A stretch of DNA of 64,000 bases from NCBI GenBank assembly GCA_028455995.1, contig JABELC010000012.1:1-64000 (forward strand), given 5' to 3'. The DNA comes from Scleromitrula shiraiana (taxonomy: Eukaryota > Ascomycota > Leotiomycetes > Helotiales > Sclerotiniaceae). Under the pieces are notes generated by a model that was not told the origin of the DNA, ran no database searches, and was given only the letters and a program-made list of their open reading frames with translations. The number at the start of each line of letters is the position of its first letter. Position 1 is the stretch's first letter. A program made the position numbers and the translations under genes. Positions 52,352 to 63,005 of this stretch are shown in pieces.

Positions 52352-52944
52352 TCAAGAATCAAACGTCATTATGTCTCCAGTCACACTTCCGAGTCCAGAC
52401 AAACGCACATTCAGATCGTTTCTCATTAGAATGACCGACAACATCGTTTGAAACATCCGATTGTTCTGCTTCAATGCTATATAATCACTCAGAGCCTGAC
52501 TAGCTCTCTGTGCATAGTAACATTTTTTATAAAACAACTCTGGGGCAAGTGATGTCTCGGGGTGAGGTTCGTGCGAGGAACCGAGGACCTCAAATATGAT
52601 AATTCTCACTTGTATATCAGCCTTCAGCAATGAATAGAGTTTCTTGGCTGTCAATTGCTTGGTTTTTATATAGTTTATCGAGAAGTATTAACTTTACCTG
52701 GAGCATCGTGTACTTCAAATCAAGCCACTTTGGCGCTTATTTCTCCTGATATCTTCACTTGTTTTGCGTTCTTTAGTTTATTCTTGCGCATAAAAGTTAC
52801 TGGGAGATATCGATGCCTTTTATCATGGTTTGCGAGCCAAGACCTGTAGTAGTGCATGAAAATGATGAAGCAAGTATCCAATATCCGATGTAGATCGTCA
52901 ACTTCAATCATGAAAGTAGTTGAACTACCACTAGACGCACTCAT
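52352..52944 (-). pseudogene. Small two-exon gene with an internal stop
   Basis: Exon 1 (52944-52698) opens with MSASSGSSTTFMIEVDDLH and reads in frame through a TGA at 52722-52720: the text on both sides (KISGEISAKVA, stop, FEVHDAP) reads like one protein. The exon ends at a GTAAAG donor. A CAG acceptor leads to exon 2 (52647-52352), and the split codon joins in phase (AKKLYSLLKADIQVRIIIF). The full reading would be about 180 residues. I do not recognise the family. The single stop, plausibly TGG or CGA changed to TGA, makes it a pseudogene or a gene with a recent null allele. It lies 300 bases from the AT-rich element. Confidence 0.55.
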
Positions 52945-53232
52945 TGTCCACTCTTGCTCTCTAAAGATATCTGGGTTAAAGTTTCCGTCTCAAACCTCAT
53001 GGTTATTATCATCCCTTGGTTTTATAATTGCTACTTATGAAGCTATACTATCGGAATATATAGTTTTGATATATTTAATCCTCCATTTCTCAAAGATTAA
53101 TATATAAATTTAGTTGGTTGTTTTAATTTCTCGATAATTGTACCCTTGGACAAGTAGTCCAGCATTAATTGTCGGCGTCTCTTATATTTCATACTCCATT
53201 CACTCATTTCGTATATCCAAACCACCGCCAGG
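52945..53232. other. Short divergent spacer
   Basis: Less than 300 bases between the small pseudogene and a secreted protein gene; it must hold the latter's promoter. Nothing specific is seen. Confidence 0.4.
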
Positions 53233-53889
53233 ATGCGGAGCTTTATTTCAAAAACGTTCATTTTCCTACTCATAACAAGTACCTCCGTTCTCGCTAGCCC
53301 TATCCGGCCACTACCAAATCCCTCAAAGACACGAAGCACAGAGATCTACCTTCAACCTCAACTCCACAAACTCGCCAGTGAACCCCAAGCCGCAACCACA
53401 AGCTCCAAATCCACCGCTGGCGTCCCAAATCCCACCGGTAGTCAAGCATGCTCTCCCGAAGTCCAAGCACTCGCCTCCGGAATAAACGCCAACATAGCCG
53501 ACCAACGCAACGAGCAATACGCCGTTACAGCCCTAGGAAATATCCTTCAAGAAACCCCCCTCAACAACAGCACCTTCTCATCCGCCAAAGCCTCCCTCCT
53601 AGATTTCGTGCAAAAAGGAATAAGCATCCGAGAAAACAACCAAAAGATTGCTCCGAAAGGGAATGCGGCGATTCCAGGGTTGGCGACTGTGGCTATGGCG
53701 CAGCAGGAGGAATTAAATTTGACAATGAGTTTGAGTGCGGGGGATGTGGGAAGGAGTAATATGACGGTGGGGAAGTTAATGATGGATTTTTCGGGGGGCA
53801 TTGTGCAGAATATGAAGAATTTGGTGGATGCTACTAGAGGGTGCGTTATGCCTGCTGGTGCTGGCATGATGGCTACTGGTAATGTTTGA
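53233..53889 (+). CDS. Secreted protein of unknown function
   Basis: This single-exon protein has 218 residues. The N-terminus (MRSFISKTFIFLLITSTSVLA) is a clear signal peptide. Residues 25-75 are proline/serine/threonine-rich. The rest is predicted helical, with two cysteines (SQACSPE and RGCVMP) that could form one disulfide, and three N-glycosylation sequons (NST, NLT, NMT). The block VTALGNILQETPLNNSTF and later NMKNLVDATRGC look conserved, but I cannot name the family. The chain is intact with no internal stop, in contrast to its neighbours. Extracellular location is inferred from the signal peptide and absence of a membrane anchor. Confidence 0.75.
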   Translation: MRSFISKTFIFLLITSTSVLASPIRPLPNPSKTRSTEIYLQPQLHKLASEPQAATTSSKSTAGVPNPTGSQACSPEVQALASGINANIADQRNEQYAVTALGNILQETPLNNSTFSSAKASLLDFVQKGISIRENNQKIAPKGNAAIPGLATVAMAQQEELNLTMSLSAGDVGRSNMTVGKLMMDFSGGIVQNMKNLVDATRGCVMPAGAGMMATGNV

Positions 53890-55075
53890 GTTCAGGGTAT
53901 ATATATGTATCTTAGATTTGAGGCTGAACTATATCTTCTCACTTCAAGGTCTACTAAGTAATGCTTTATAATGGGAAGACATATTTATTAGGACGCTACA
54001 AATCTCTACTCATTAAAGTACCTAGCTGTAAGAGGGGGGGTTAATCATTGGTTCATATTTCCTATATATATTCCATATAAAATATGAGACAATGATCTTA
54101 TACCCATACCAACAACGACTTGAAAACCCGTAATATAACACCATATTCGGCAAACTTCTCGGAGTATTATGATTGATATCTCATTATACTTGTAGCTAGA
54201 AGACAATGGGAGCAGAGAATGGATGGATGAATACATAATGGAATTTGCCTGCGCTTACAAGTATCATACTAAAAATTGGAACAATATCATCAAACAAAAG
54301 ATTTTCTCTATCACTCTTCCTAAAGGTTGGTTGCACATCGCAGTGCCTGAGCTGAAACCCAATGGGCTGATATCTCTTTGTCCAACTCACCATTTGTTGC
54401 ATATCTCAGTGCGACCGTCGCGCTGCGACAATCCATGATCTCTTTGTTTGGAACTCTATTTTTCATGGATTGTTGCACGTCTCCTTGTGGATTTGTTGCA
54501 AATCTGAGTGGGAATTAGATCTTTATGTCACGTTACTATAGGGTTTCTTTGTTGGATTCTATTACTTGTGTAACTGTCTATGCATTTTAGGGTCTTTTTT
54601 CTTTGTTTGGGTTCTTACTAGTTAAGTTTTGCGTCATGATGCTTCTATGGCCAATTGGATATTATTGAGTAATGACATTCTCTTTGAAACGAAAGTTGTA
54701 TGTAGCCTCATAAAATTTTTAAAATAGGGGGGTGGTAATCTGTACTATCTACTGTCTAAACTTAATAGAAAATACTATCGACAATTAGATACCTGTAGAT
54801 CTCCAAGCATTTCAAACTTATCAAACAAAATATAGATATCTAACCAGCTTTGCATCAGAAAGAAATCATCTATAAATATAAAATAATTTGATAAAGCAAA
54901 AAACTAATCTTATTAAGCAATTACCTTCAAATAGCCTATAAACCTATTCCAACTTGTCTCACCTACGAAAGGCACAAATGAACCATTTCTGGAAATTCTC
55001 CAGTTCCACAACCCATAAGACTCGTACATACACATAAGTTCACCAGCCCGTAAAAGATCTTGCTAATAGATATAT
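53890..55075. other. Spacer with diverged TTGTTGCA-type repeats
   Basis: No gene is supported in this 1.2 kb. At about 54325-54510 the phrase GTTGCA followed by ATCTCAGTG-like text recurs four times (near 54330, 54395, 54470, 54493). The remainder is AT-rich. Confidence 0.45.
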
Positions 55076-56877
55076 CTAAAATTTATGTCGATCCGTCAAG
55101 TTCGCAAATGTCGTCTCATACAACTCTCGTCTCCTCATTTCTTCCAAATCTTCACTCTCAAACATATCCTCAACACTACCGCTCGCAGCACCCATAGTAC
55201 GATGGCCAGACATCTGCAATTTATCTCTTTTTCGATTTTCTCTTTTCAATAACCATCTCAAGATTAATACCAAAACTACTTCCAACAAATGTGAAACGAT
55301 CATTGACCAAATTTCCAACGTATATTTAGGTGCCTGAGAAGTTTTGTAAAGGAATGGGCCAGAGATATTACCCACGCAAAAACCTACAAATAGCATGGCA
55401 TTGGTGAGAACTTTCTTCGTGTGACCTACCACATTGGCTGTGAGTACGGAAAGGAGTAGAACAAAGGCGGTATTGTAGGGTCATGTGAGGCAGTACATGA
55501 TAAGACGGGGGACCTGTGAATGTGAAGGAAGGACTTGGAAACGGAATTAGTTCTATGCGGGTGGAATGTGAGAGAAGCGGAATGAGGGGAACGTACATTG
55601 AAGTCCAAATGCTCCGAAAATGTTGGGAATTATGAGACAGCGGCTATTAGGTGGGAGACGATTGTTGAGGAAGACGCAGGTGAGGATTGATATGGCAATG
55701 ATGGCACCATAAGGAATTTGCATCAGAGTTGTAACCACTATTTATCAGTCATTAAAGTTCAATGAAACAATGGCCGATCGATTCAGAGAACTTACAAGTG
55801 GAGAATCCAAACCCCTTGATAATCAGTTGACCAAAGTTACTGATTCCCCCTTTTGGAATATTAGCAACCATACCAATCAGAAAGAACAGATTACTCTTGT
55901 AGTTGCAAGCCCATTCTTTCGCCTGAACCCATTTAAAAGTCTTATTTTCTACTCCAGTCTGGTTTTCCCTCAATCTTTCGACCGCCATTCGCTTCTCATT
56001 CATGCTCAAAAACCTAGCCGTAACAGGCGAATCAGGCAAGAAAATGAACAATACAATGCCCCAAATACAACAACAGGCACCGAAAATCAGGAACTCATAT
56101 TTCCACGATGGTAGAGATCCATGGATGTTTCCAATATCATATCCGATTAATCCTCCAAGTGCAACACCAACTCCATTGGCGGTATACCAGAGTCCTATTC
56201 GAATAGGCTGTTCGCGTCGCGTGTACCACATTGGTGTTATGAGCATGAAAGAAGAATCACTACAAACTTCCGTGGCACCAGATAGCGCTCTAGTTACAGC
56301 AAGTTCTTTGAAATTACGTGCTGCGGCTGTGTTCAAAGTTGTGAGTGTCAATATAATACATCAGGTTTCTCATGAGTAGTGATTCGTACCTTGACACATG
56401 AGTAGAGCTGCCCATAGGAAGATATTGATCGAGAGATATTTTGCAACTGGGTACTTTTGCAACAAGTAGTTGGTTGGGAAGGCCCATGCCAGCCAGCCAA
56501 AATAAAAGATACTCGAGAGCCATGAGTATCTCGTTCCTTGCAGATCCAAATCATCCTTGATTCTAAAGATTGCTGCATAAGAAAGCTTTGTTTTATCAAT
56601 CTATACTGTATTAGTATAATCTTGGTGTTACGTCGTCAAAAATAGAACGAAGAAGATACACATAGTACAATGCATAGCAGATAGCCAAGCAGGGCAAAAT
56701 GACCACGTCAATCTTTCTAATCAATTTCTTTTCCTCGGCAGGATCAATTGCTTGGTGTAATTGTTCAGTGTTCTGGAATAGAGCGAGAGCTATATCACCC
56801 TCTGGTAGTTTATCTTTCAAAGATTTTCCTGGTGTTCCTAGAAAGGAAGATGCTGATAGGGCGTTCACACCAATCAT
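55076..56877 (-). pseudogene. Dal5-type MFS transporter with an internal stop
   Basis: This is an allantoate permease (Dal5) family member of the anion:cation symporter group. Exons 56877-56662, 56600-56390, 56326-55796, 55737-55597 and 55533-55076 join in phase to 519 codons. Family blocks are clear: IDKTKLSYAAIFRIKDDL, YSWLSSIFYFGWLAWAFP, RALSGATEVCSDSSFMLI, WYTRREQPIRIGLWYTANG and VVGHTKKVLTNAMLFVGF. Within exon 5 a TGA (55483-55481) sits in RLIMYCLT-stop-PYNTAFVLL, where family members usually have glycine, so GGA to TGA is likely. The alternative acceptor that would avoid the exon-5 part breaks frame. Everything else is intact, so decay is recent, or the stop is a sequencing error or a segregating null allele. 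Confidence 0.75.
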
Positions 56878-59043
56878 ATAGTTACTAGAACCAGCAACTG
56901 GCGGATGCTCAATATGAGCACATCTCGTTTTCCAACCGACATTACAACGATCTTGGTTTCACAACTGGGATTTTTGCTTAGGATTTGATAAACGAAAATA
57001 CATTTGCACAACAGTTTGTGTATTAGAAACAAAATTTATTGCCACCGAAGACGCTGATAAACCAAATAAGGGACATGCGACAAAGTCTAAGTCCTGCCCC
57101 ACGTTGAAGACTTCAGAGTGAATTTAACGATGAACGAGGGCTCAAATCTAGGCAATGCTGATGTTTCCATATGATATATACTGGAGGCAGATGACATTAA
57201 CAGTTCTTCATGTATCATGAGTGGACGCAAACTAAAGGTTATATTCACTATCCAGATAGTTTGTACTAATTCTTCAACGGCATGTATTTAGGCTGTACTC
57301 CTATTATAAGTGTGACTCCCACAAAGAACATGGTGCCCAGAATGCATGGCGATCGATGTATCTCTGCATTCATGAGTCAGATCTGAGCCAGTCCAGGCCA
57401 ACAGGCCGCAGAATATTTTCATCATTTTGTATAATAATAAATTGTTCCGGAGATTTTACTGCAACACAATGGTATTGAGAGGGTTGAATAAGAAGATAAA
57501 TATCGACTAAAATCAACCCATTATTTTTTCGCCCATGTATGCCCATGGTTCCCCGCATACACAATCGAATCATAGTACATTAGATAGAGCGGGGTAATAT
57601 TAACAGAACCTGTGTAGAGTGGGGGAGCGTGGGGGTCACAATAATTATTGGTAAATCATGGACCTAGAGAAAAGAGTTTTAGATAGTGAATTCCATTGGA
57701 TTTTTTGATGATACTTCTGTGGACTGAAGAGTCGAATCAGTGAATATGGGAATTCTCGAGTATTGAATGGAAGGAATTCAATATCTATGTAAGCATGGGT
57801 AGGAAGGCGAAGAATACATTAGGCGAGGTAATCCTAAGTTGGTGAATATGTAAACCCTTACAGGTACTACTCCGGCCTTTTGTACTCATAGATAACTTAT
57901 GCTTGGCTCGAATGATATCATAAAATTCCAGTTGTCGGGTTTCTAGAGCTAAGAATATTGTTTGATGTGTTATGATTTTACGGTGGTATTGGAGCTTGCT
58001 TGGCGTTGCTTGCCCCTTATCCTCGCTTCCTCAGCTGATGCTAATCGTCCAGCATATCTACAAACGCTCTTCAGAAACTATTTGCCACAGATAAAGACAT
58101 ATCAAATAACACACTTTAAAAATTGCATTTTCAAATTCTAGTGATTTGAACCTGATTCTTTAGCGCCAAAAAAAACAATCCCAAACTTGATTTCACAGAC
58201 CGAAATCAATACCAAGCAGAGGGTTAGGTACACGTGATGAAACTAGCTAGATTTTATTATTGATATATAGGGCTTTAATTATGGATCAGACACCTCGTTT
58301 CATTGCTTGCTCTGCATCTGCTGTACATTATGATGTTTTAATTTGACTTCATCCGATCTTAAGAGATCAATTATTATATGAGGAAACAGTAAAGTTCTTG
58401 TGGATGGGGGCGTGTATAACCGACTCCTTCCAGTCTTACTTCACACTTATGTATATATACTGAATTTTCCTCACAGAACAGATAAGTTTGACTCCTACTT
58501 TTAGAGAATAACTTTCCTGAAGCCCTCCACTCCGTTTAGAACGAACCTTGAATGGTTAATGATTGGAAATTGGTAAAATTATGGACCTTGCATTTCAAAT
58601 GATTAGTCTCATGATTCTACTTCCAAGTCTAGTAGAAATGATGAAGGTATTCATCTAAATTAGTGAAGTATCTACAAAATTGATTAAGATCAAACTAAAA
58701 GTATGATGGCAAGGAGCCTCTACCGTAGCTGTCGTATCTTTCAGCTATCGCTTAAAAATCGCATTGCGCTTACCAGTCTGCTGTCGCGACGCGACTTAAT
58801 TAGCATGAGAGGGAGTAATACAGTAGAAATCAGATCATCCCCCGTAAATAATCGCCAACATGCTATAATAGACGTCTTCTCATTGAGAGACACCTAGCAT
58901 CAACATCTACTCTTGAATATCTGACATCTCGATATCTACTTCTTGAACGTCAACGACTCTACTAGATCTTAGACTCGCAGACCTACTCATCAACAACAAT
59001 ATTGATCTCTATCTACCATACGCAAGACATTTAACTACTCATA
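56878..59043. other. Spacer between transporter pseudogene and exonuclease gene
   Basis: A 2.2 kb divergent region without a supportable gene. A short frame at 58703-58897 lacks any domain. A small TCGCGACGCGA palindrome-like motif occurs near 58784-58796. Confidence 0.5.
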
Positions 59044-60531
59044 ATGCCTTCAGAGAATATCGATCCTTGGGTCATCGGCTGGAACCCTGCCTTCTTCAAA
59101 AACTGGGACAAGAAACCATTAACAACTCCAGAGCCAGTCACAGGTAAGAGCCTTCAACTACATCCTATTTCCCTCATCATGAACACGCCTGGTTTAATCA
59201 CATTAAATAGCTAACGTATCATAGGTTATGCTAGGCTCGCAGAGCAAAACATACCCTCATACATATATCTGCGCGAATCCTTGAGCGCTAGCAAGAACGG
59301 TTTGACTTTGACTGAGTTGCATGATTGCAAGATCAACAGTGCAATAGCTTTGGATACAGCTCTGTCAGTTGGAGATACTTCGTCAGCCGCGCTGATAAAT
59401 GGATTCAAAACCTTACTTTATATGCAAGATGCGCTTGACGAAGATAAAAGCTCCGACAGGGAATCGGAATTATCAGAGTCATTCACAGAAATGATGAATT
59501 CTGCTAGTATCGACACACTTACTGATACGCCAGAGCTTTCAACTCAAGCTTCAGAGTTCTCGGAAGTAGGCAACTACAACCTACTTAACTGCAATACCGC
59601 TCATGGCGTCCTTTCTTCAAGGGGTGAAACCACAGACGCAGAGGAAACCAGCACGATGATGTTACCTGCGCTTCCTTCTTCATTCAAAACAACCCTCCCA
59701 AAAGACTACTCGGGCAGCAGACTAGTGAGGAGTAGCTCAGTCATCTGGGTCTGGACCATGTGGCAACTGGATGTCTTTTTGGAGATGCTACCACTCTTAC
59801 GCAAAGGGGTCGCAACCATGTTTTGTGACCAAGAGGGTGATAATCTATCGAGAAGTGGAACTCTATCACTTCTTCAGATCACCTTCGCACCTCTCAATGT
59901 AACATTCATCTTGGATGTTACTAGACTTCGCGATGGTCTTTTCGCTAGGCAATGCTCGAATGGCAGGAGTTTGAAGAACTATCTCGAAGATGAATCATTC
60001 GTCAAAGTCTACTTCGACGTACGAAACGACAGTGATGCAATTTTTGCGCATTACGGCATTCTCCTTCGCAATGTTATCGATCTTCAACTTATGATGGAAG
60101 GGTGCAAGGGACCACACCTTGAGCTTGGATACTTGACTGGCTTAGGGCGAGCAATCGAAGCTCATCTATGTCTTCGCCCAGATGAACTCTGCGAGTGGAC
60201 ATCCGTCAAGGAAACAGGAAAGGCATTTTGCAGATCCCAAGGCTACAGAATGTTTGATCAACTTCCACGCCCAGATGCCTTGACGGAGTATGCGGCTGGC
60301 GATACTATCTATATGCCGCATCTCTACGCCAAGTATCTTGAACAACTCAAGGATTGCCCCAATTTGATGGAACTCATTGTTCAGGAGTCCAAGGGCCGAG
60401 TTGATGAGTCACATCGGGCGGATTTTCCGCCTAGCGGACCGGAGAAGATGCTTATTCCTATTGCATTTGTACTCAAAGACTGGGATCATGTTCTTTGGGA
60501 GGAGTACAAGCACGCTGTTCTTGAAATATAA
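59044..60531 (+). CDS. 3'-5' exonuclease domain protein (DEDDy, RNase D/WRN-like)
   Basis: Two exons (59044-59143 and 59225-60531) give 468 residues. After about 215 variable residues comes a DEDD exonuclease fold: motif I in MFCDQEGDNLSRSGTLSLLQ (about D235 and E237), motif II in KVYFDVRNDSDAIFAHYG (about D298-D302), and motif III in EYAAGDTIYMPHLYAKYL (about D393, with the tyrosine nearby). These are the metal-binding residues of the RNase D/WRN/EXD type, so the enzyme is probably active on nucleic acid; whether RNA or DNA is unknown. Such stand-alone copies are common and variable in Sclerotiniaceae-type fungi. The donor is GTAAGA and the acceptor ATAG. The gene is intact although both neighbours are decayed. 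It converges with the dynamin pseudogene. Confidence 0.85.
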
Positions 60532-60917
60532 GTATAGCGCACTGGCTGATCAGAAACCTACTACTGTGAAGCTAAAAAGGGTGGGGGAGGTGGAGGAGAG
60601 CTAGTCATCTATCGAGAAACCTCTCTAGATTTTGGGTCAATCTTGGGACTGGATAATATTCGTAGGAAGTGTTAGTACTAACAGGGTTATTTTTCTATTG
60701 ATCGGAAGGAGGATAAACATTAAATATATTGTTACAGGACTTTAAATCCACAGAACGAATAAAATATTACCAAAGTTTGTCGTTCTCATACTCGTGACTA
60801 TTTAAGTGAATGTATAAAGTAATTCAAATAACTTCCGAATGTTCATTACGATAGTGGCTCAGATCTACTATCTGTTACCTCTAGCTAAAGCTATTATGTA
60901 AGCACAGCTTGTCAAGT
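60532..60917. other. Convergent 3' spacer
   Basis: About 390 bases between the exonuclease stop and the dynamin-like stop. Nothing further is seen. Confidence 0.45.
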
Positions 60918-63005
60918 TTATTTAGAAGTGTTACTGCTAGACCGGGAAGTAAAGGTATCGAGATCAGTCAAATCTTTCTTCAAAATTTCGAGTTTCTTCT
61001 GAAGTTCCCCTCGCTCCGTTATGGTACCATCATCCTCAGATCCTAAACTCTTAATCTTTTTATCGGAGAGGTCCCAAACCAACCCGGGGGAGAGTCTAAG
61101 TAATTGTTAGTGTTTGGTTAGATACTGATATGAATTAATTGAGTGGGAGATCTAAATAAAACTCACACAGGTGGAAGTCGCTGGATCAGGCAGGTCTCAA
61201 CAGCATTTACGCTGATATCGTCAATGAACTTCTTGAGTGCAACCTGAGAGATGTTATTAACTTTCATTGAGAGAGTAAAGAAGGAGGCATACATAGTAAT
61301 AAGCATCGGCAACATCAGCTGCAAGAGAAGCAGTGTACCTTTCTACGTTCGGGTTGGTACCTGCTCTCAAGTCCCTAAGAAGTAGTTTGAGATTAACATC
61401 TTCGTTCTCAGGTGCTGGTGCTGAATCTGCTGTATAACCACAAAGTGCTTTAGACAGCCTATCAAAAGCTCGGTGATGACGCTCCGTTTGAGTCTTTTGT
61501 ACCTGATCAGTTAGATAGTCGCTGTAAGTAATTGGGTGAATGGCCAAATGAGGCTTTAAAAGCTCGTCGAATTTCTTCTTCAGGTCTATCCGCAGCTGGC
61601 GCAATATTGGTTGAATAATAACCTTCGTTAATTTATAGCTTGTGTTTGAATCACATATCGATGAAAGCATCTTGTTGAAAGTTATTGCTGCAACCTCATG
61701 AACCAGTTCAGCCAGATTCTGTGTGATGGAGACCCAGGGTTTACATTGTTGAGAGAAAAGGTCGCCCAATACCAGGGGATTAAAAGTTCCAGGTAACTCG
61801 CGGCCCTTGCATTCAATCATTGCTATCTCAACTACTCCCTCTAGATAGATTGATCTCATGATGTATGCTGATGAGCATCACCGTGTAGGTTCTTGGTCGT
61901 CTTCCACAACCTCGAAAGCATGACCATCCGAACACATTTCTTCGGCATACTCAGCTAGAGTTGCTTGAACTTTTGCACGGAGCCTTCTATGAAGTGTATC
62001 TTGCTGGCCAGATATGGTTTCAAGGAAAGGATCGGCATATACTCCATCGATCGCTGCTTGAATCATGACAGAGAGTCGACTGCCAATTCGATGTAAATAA
62101 CTGTGCTTTTCCTTGCGAGTGCTGCGAGGTTCCCAGAGACGCTTCAACTTGCTTCGACAGTCCTTGATACCCAACTGGACTTCAGACTTCACATCTGGAA
62201 GGCCCTCTTTAATTTGCTTCCAAACCGCATCACGCAGGCGACCTCGCAATTTCTCCACTCCAAGCTGTGATTGATCAAGATTATTCCATGCCCAATCCGA
62301 AAAGAGTTACATTTCTCGTTCATCGCGCTCCTCCATAGTATCATAGGAAGTGGTATTGCTTTTGTTACGTAAGACATGCCATCCCAAGTTGAGCTTTACG
62401 TCTCGATTTTGACATAGATCAATATAGTACTTCTCAAGGTCCGAACCTTCATCAATCTTATCAGGCTTTGTAATAAGTCCAAGAGTCTTATCTCCAGTCG
62501 GATCAATGTCTCTGGCAAATTTGGTTACGGGCTGGTTTGCGAAGGGATAATCTGCAGAGACTACTGCCAGAATGATACTACGACGTTGCTTCATATATGA
62601 AAGCACTACATTTCCAACTAACTCCGCGTCGTCATCCGATTCGTTCTTATCTGATGCGCCAAATAAGCTCGGTAAATCAACTAGTGTCAAGTTAGGTGCC
62701 TCTGGAGAAGTACTTTCAATTCGCAACACATCATTACTAAAAGCTTTCGCATCAGGGCCATCTCCATCGAGACCCATTGCAACTTTGGCCCTCTGCAATG
62801 ATCTTTGGGAAATCGTTTCGATCGGTTGCCTCTTTGGAAAATGCTGCTAGTCTAATTCTATCTTCCTCTCCTCTGGAAGAAGCAGGTTGATTGTGGACTT
62901 TGATCTCTGGTTTCTCGGTATCTTTTTGACTTCTTCGGAGAATCAATTCGGTAGTAAAACGCGTACAGAGATTTTCGGCGGTTGGGAACGGAAAGTTTCC
63001 ACATA
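60918..63005 (-). pseudogene. Decayed dynamin/Mx-like GTPase
   Basis: The frame contains dynamin-family blocks: NLCTRFTTELILRRS, then DLPSLFGASDKNE (G3 region), LGLITKPDKIDEGSD (G4, TKPD), LGWHVLRNKS, LGVEKLRGRLRD, RGRELPGTFNPLVLGDLF (stalk) and a C-terminal GED-like end (DDISVNAVETCLIQRLPPV, ELQKKLEILKKDLTDLD). Late introns are intact (GTATGC...CTCAG, GTGAGT...CTTAG). Damage: the G1 P-loop (GDQSSGKS type) is not found upstream; an extra G at about 62790 shifts the frame between IIAE and KVAMGLDGDGPD; TAA at 62309-62307; TGA at 61880-61878. Intact members are about 700 residues and bind or remodel membranes. With no P-loop and three lesions it cannot make a working GTPase. Confidence 0.8.

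Noticed and set aside
55436..55540. Intron that would remove the TGA in the Dal5-type gene
   Set aside because: The candidate GTACTG...CTCACAG intron leaves the downstream block out of frame and deletes conserved family residues.
58703..58897. Open frame of 64 codons
   Set aside because: No domain, no neighbouring exon and no leader; likely chance.
61878..62309. Dynamin stops as part of introns
   Set aside because: The coding frame continues directly across both stops without donor and acceptor pairs of usable length.
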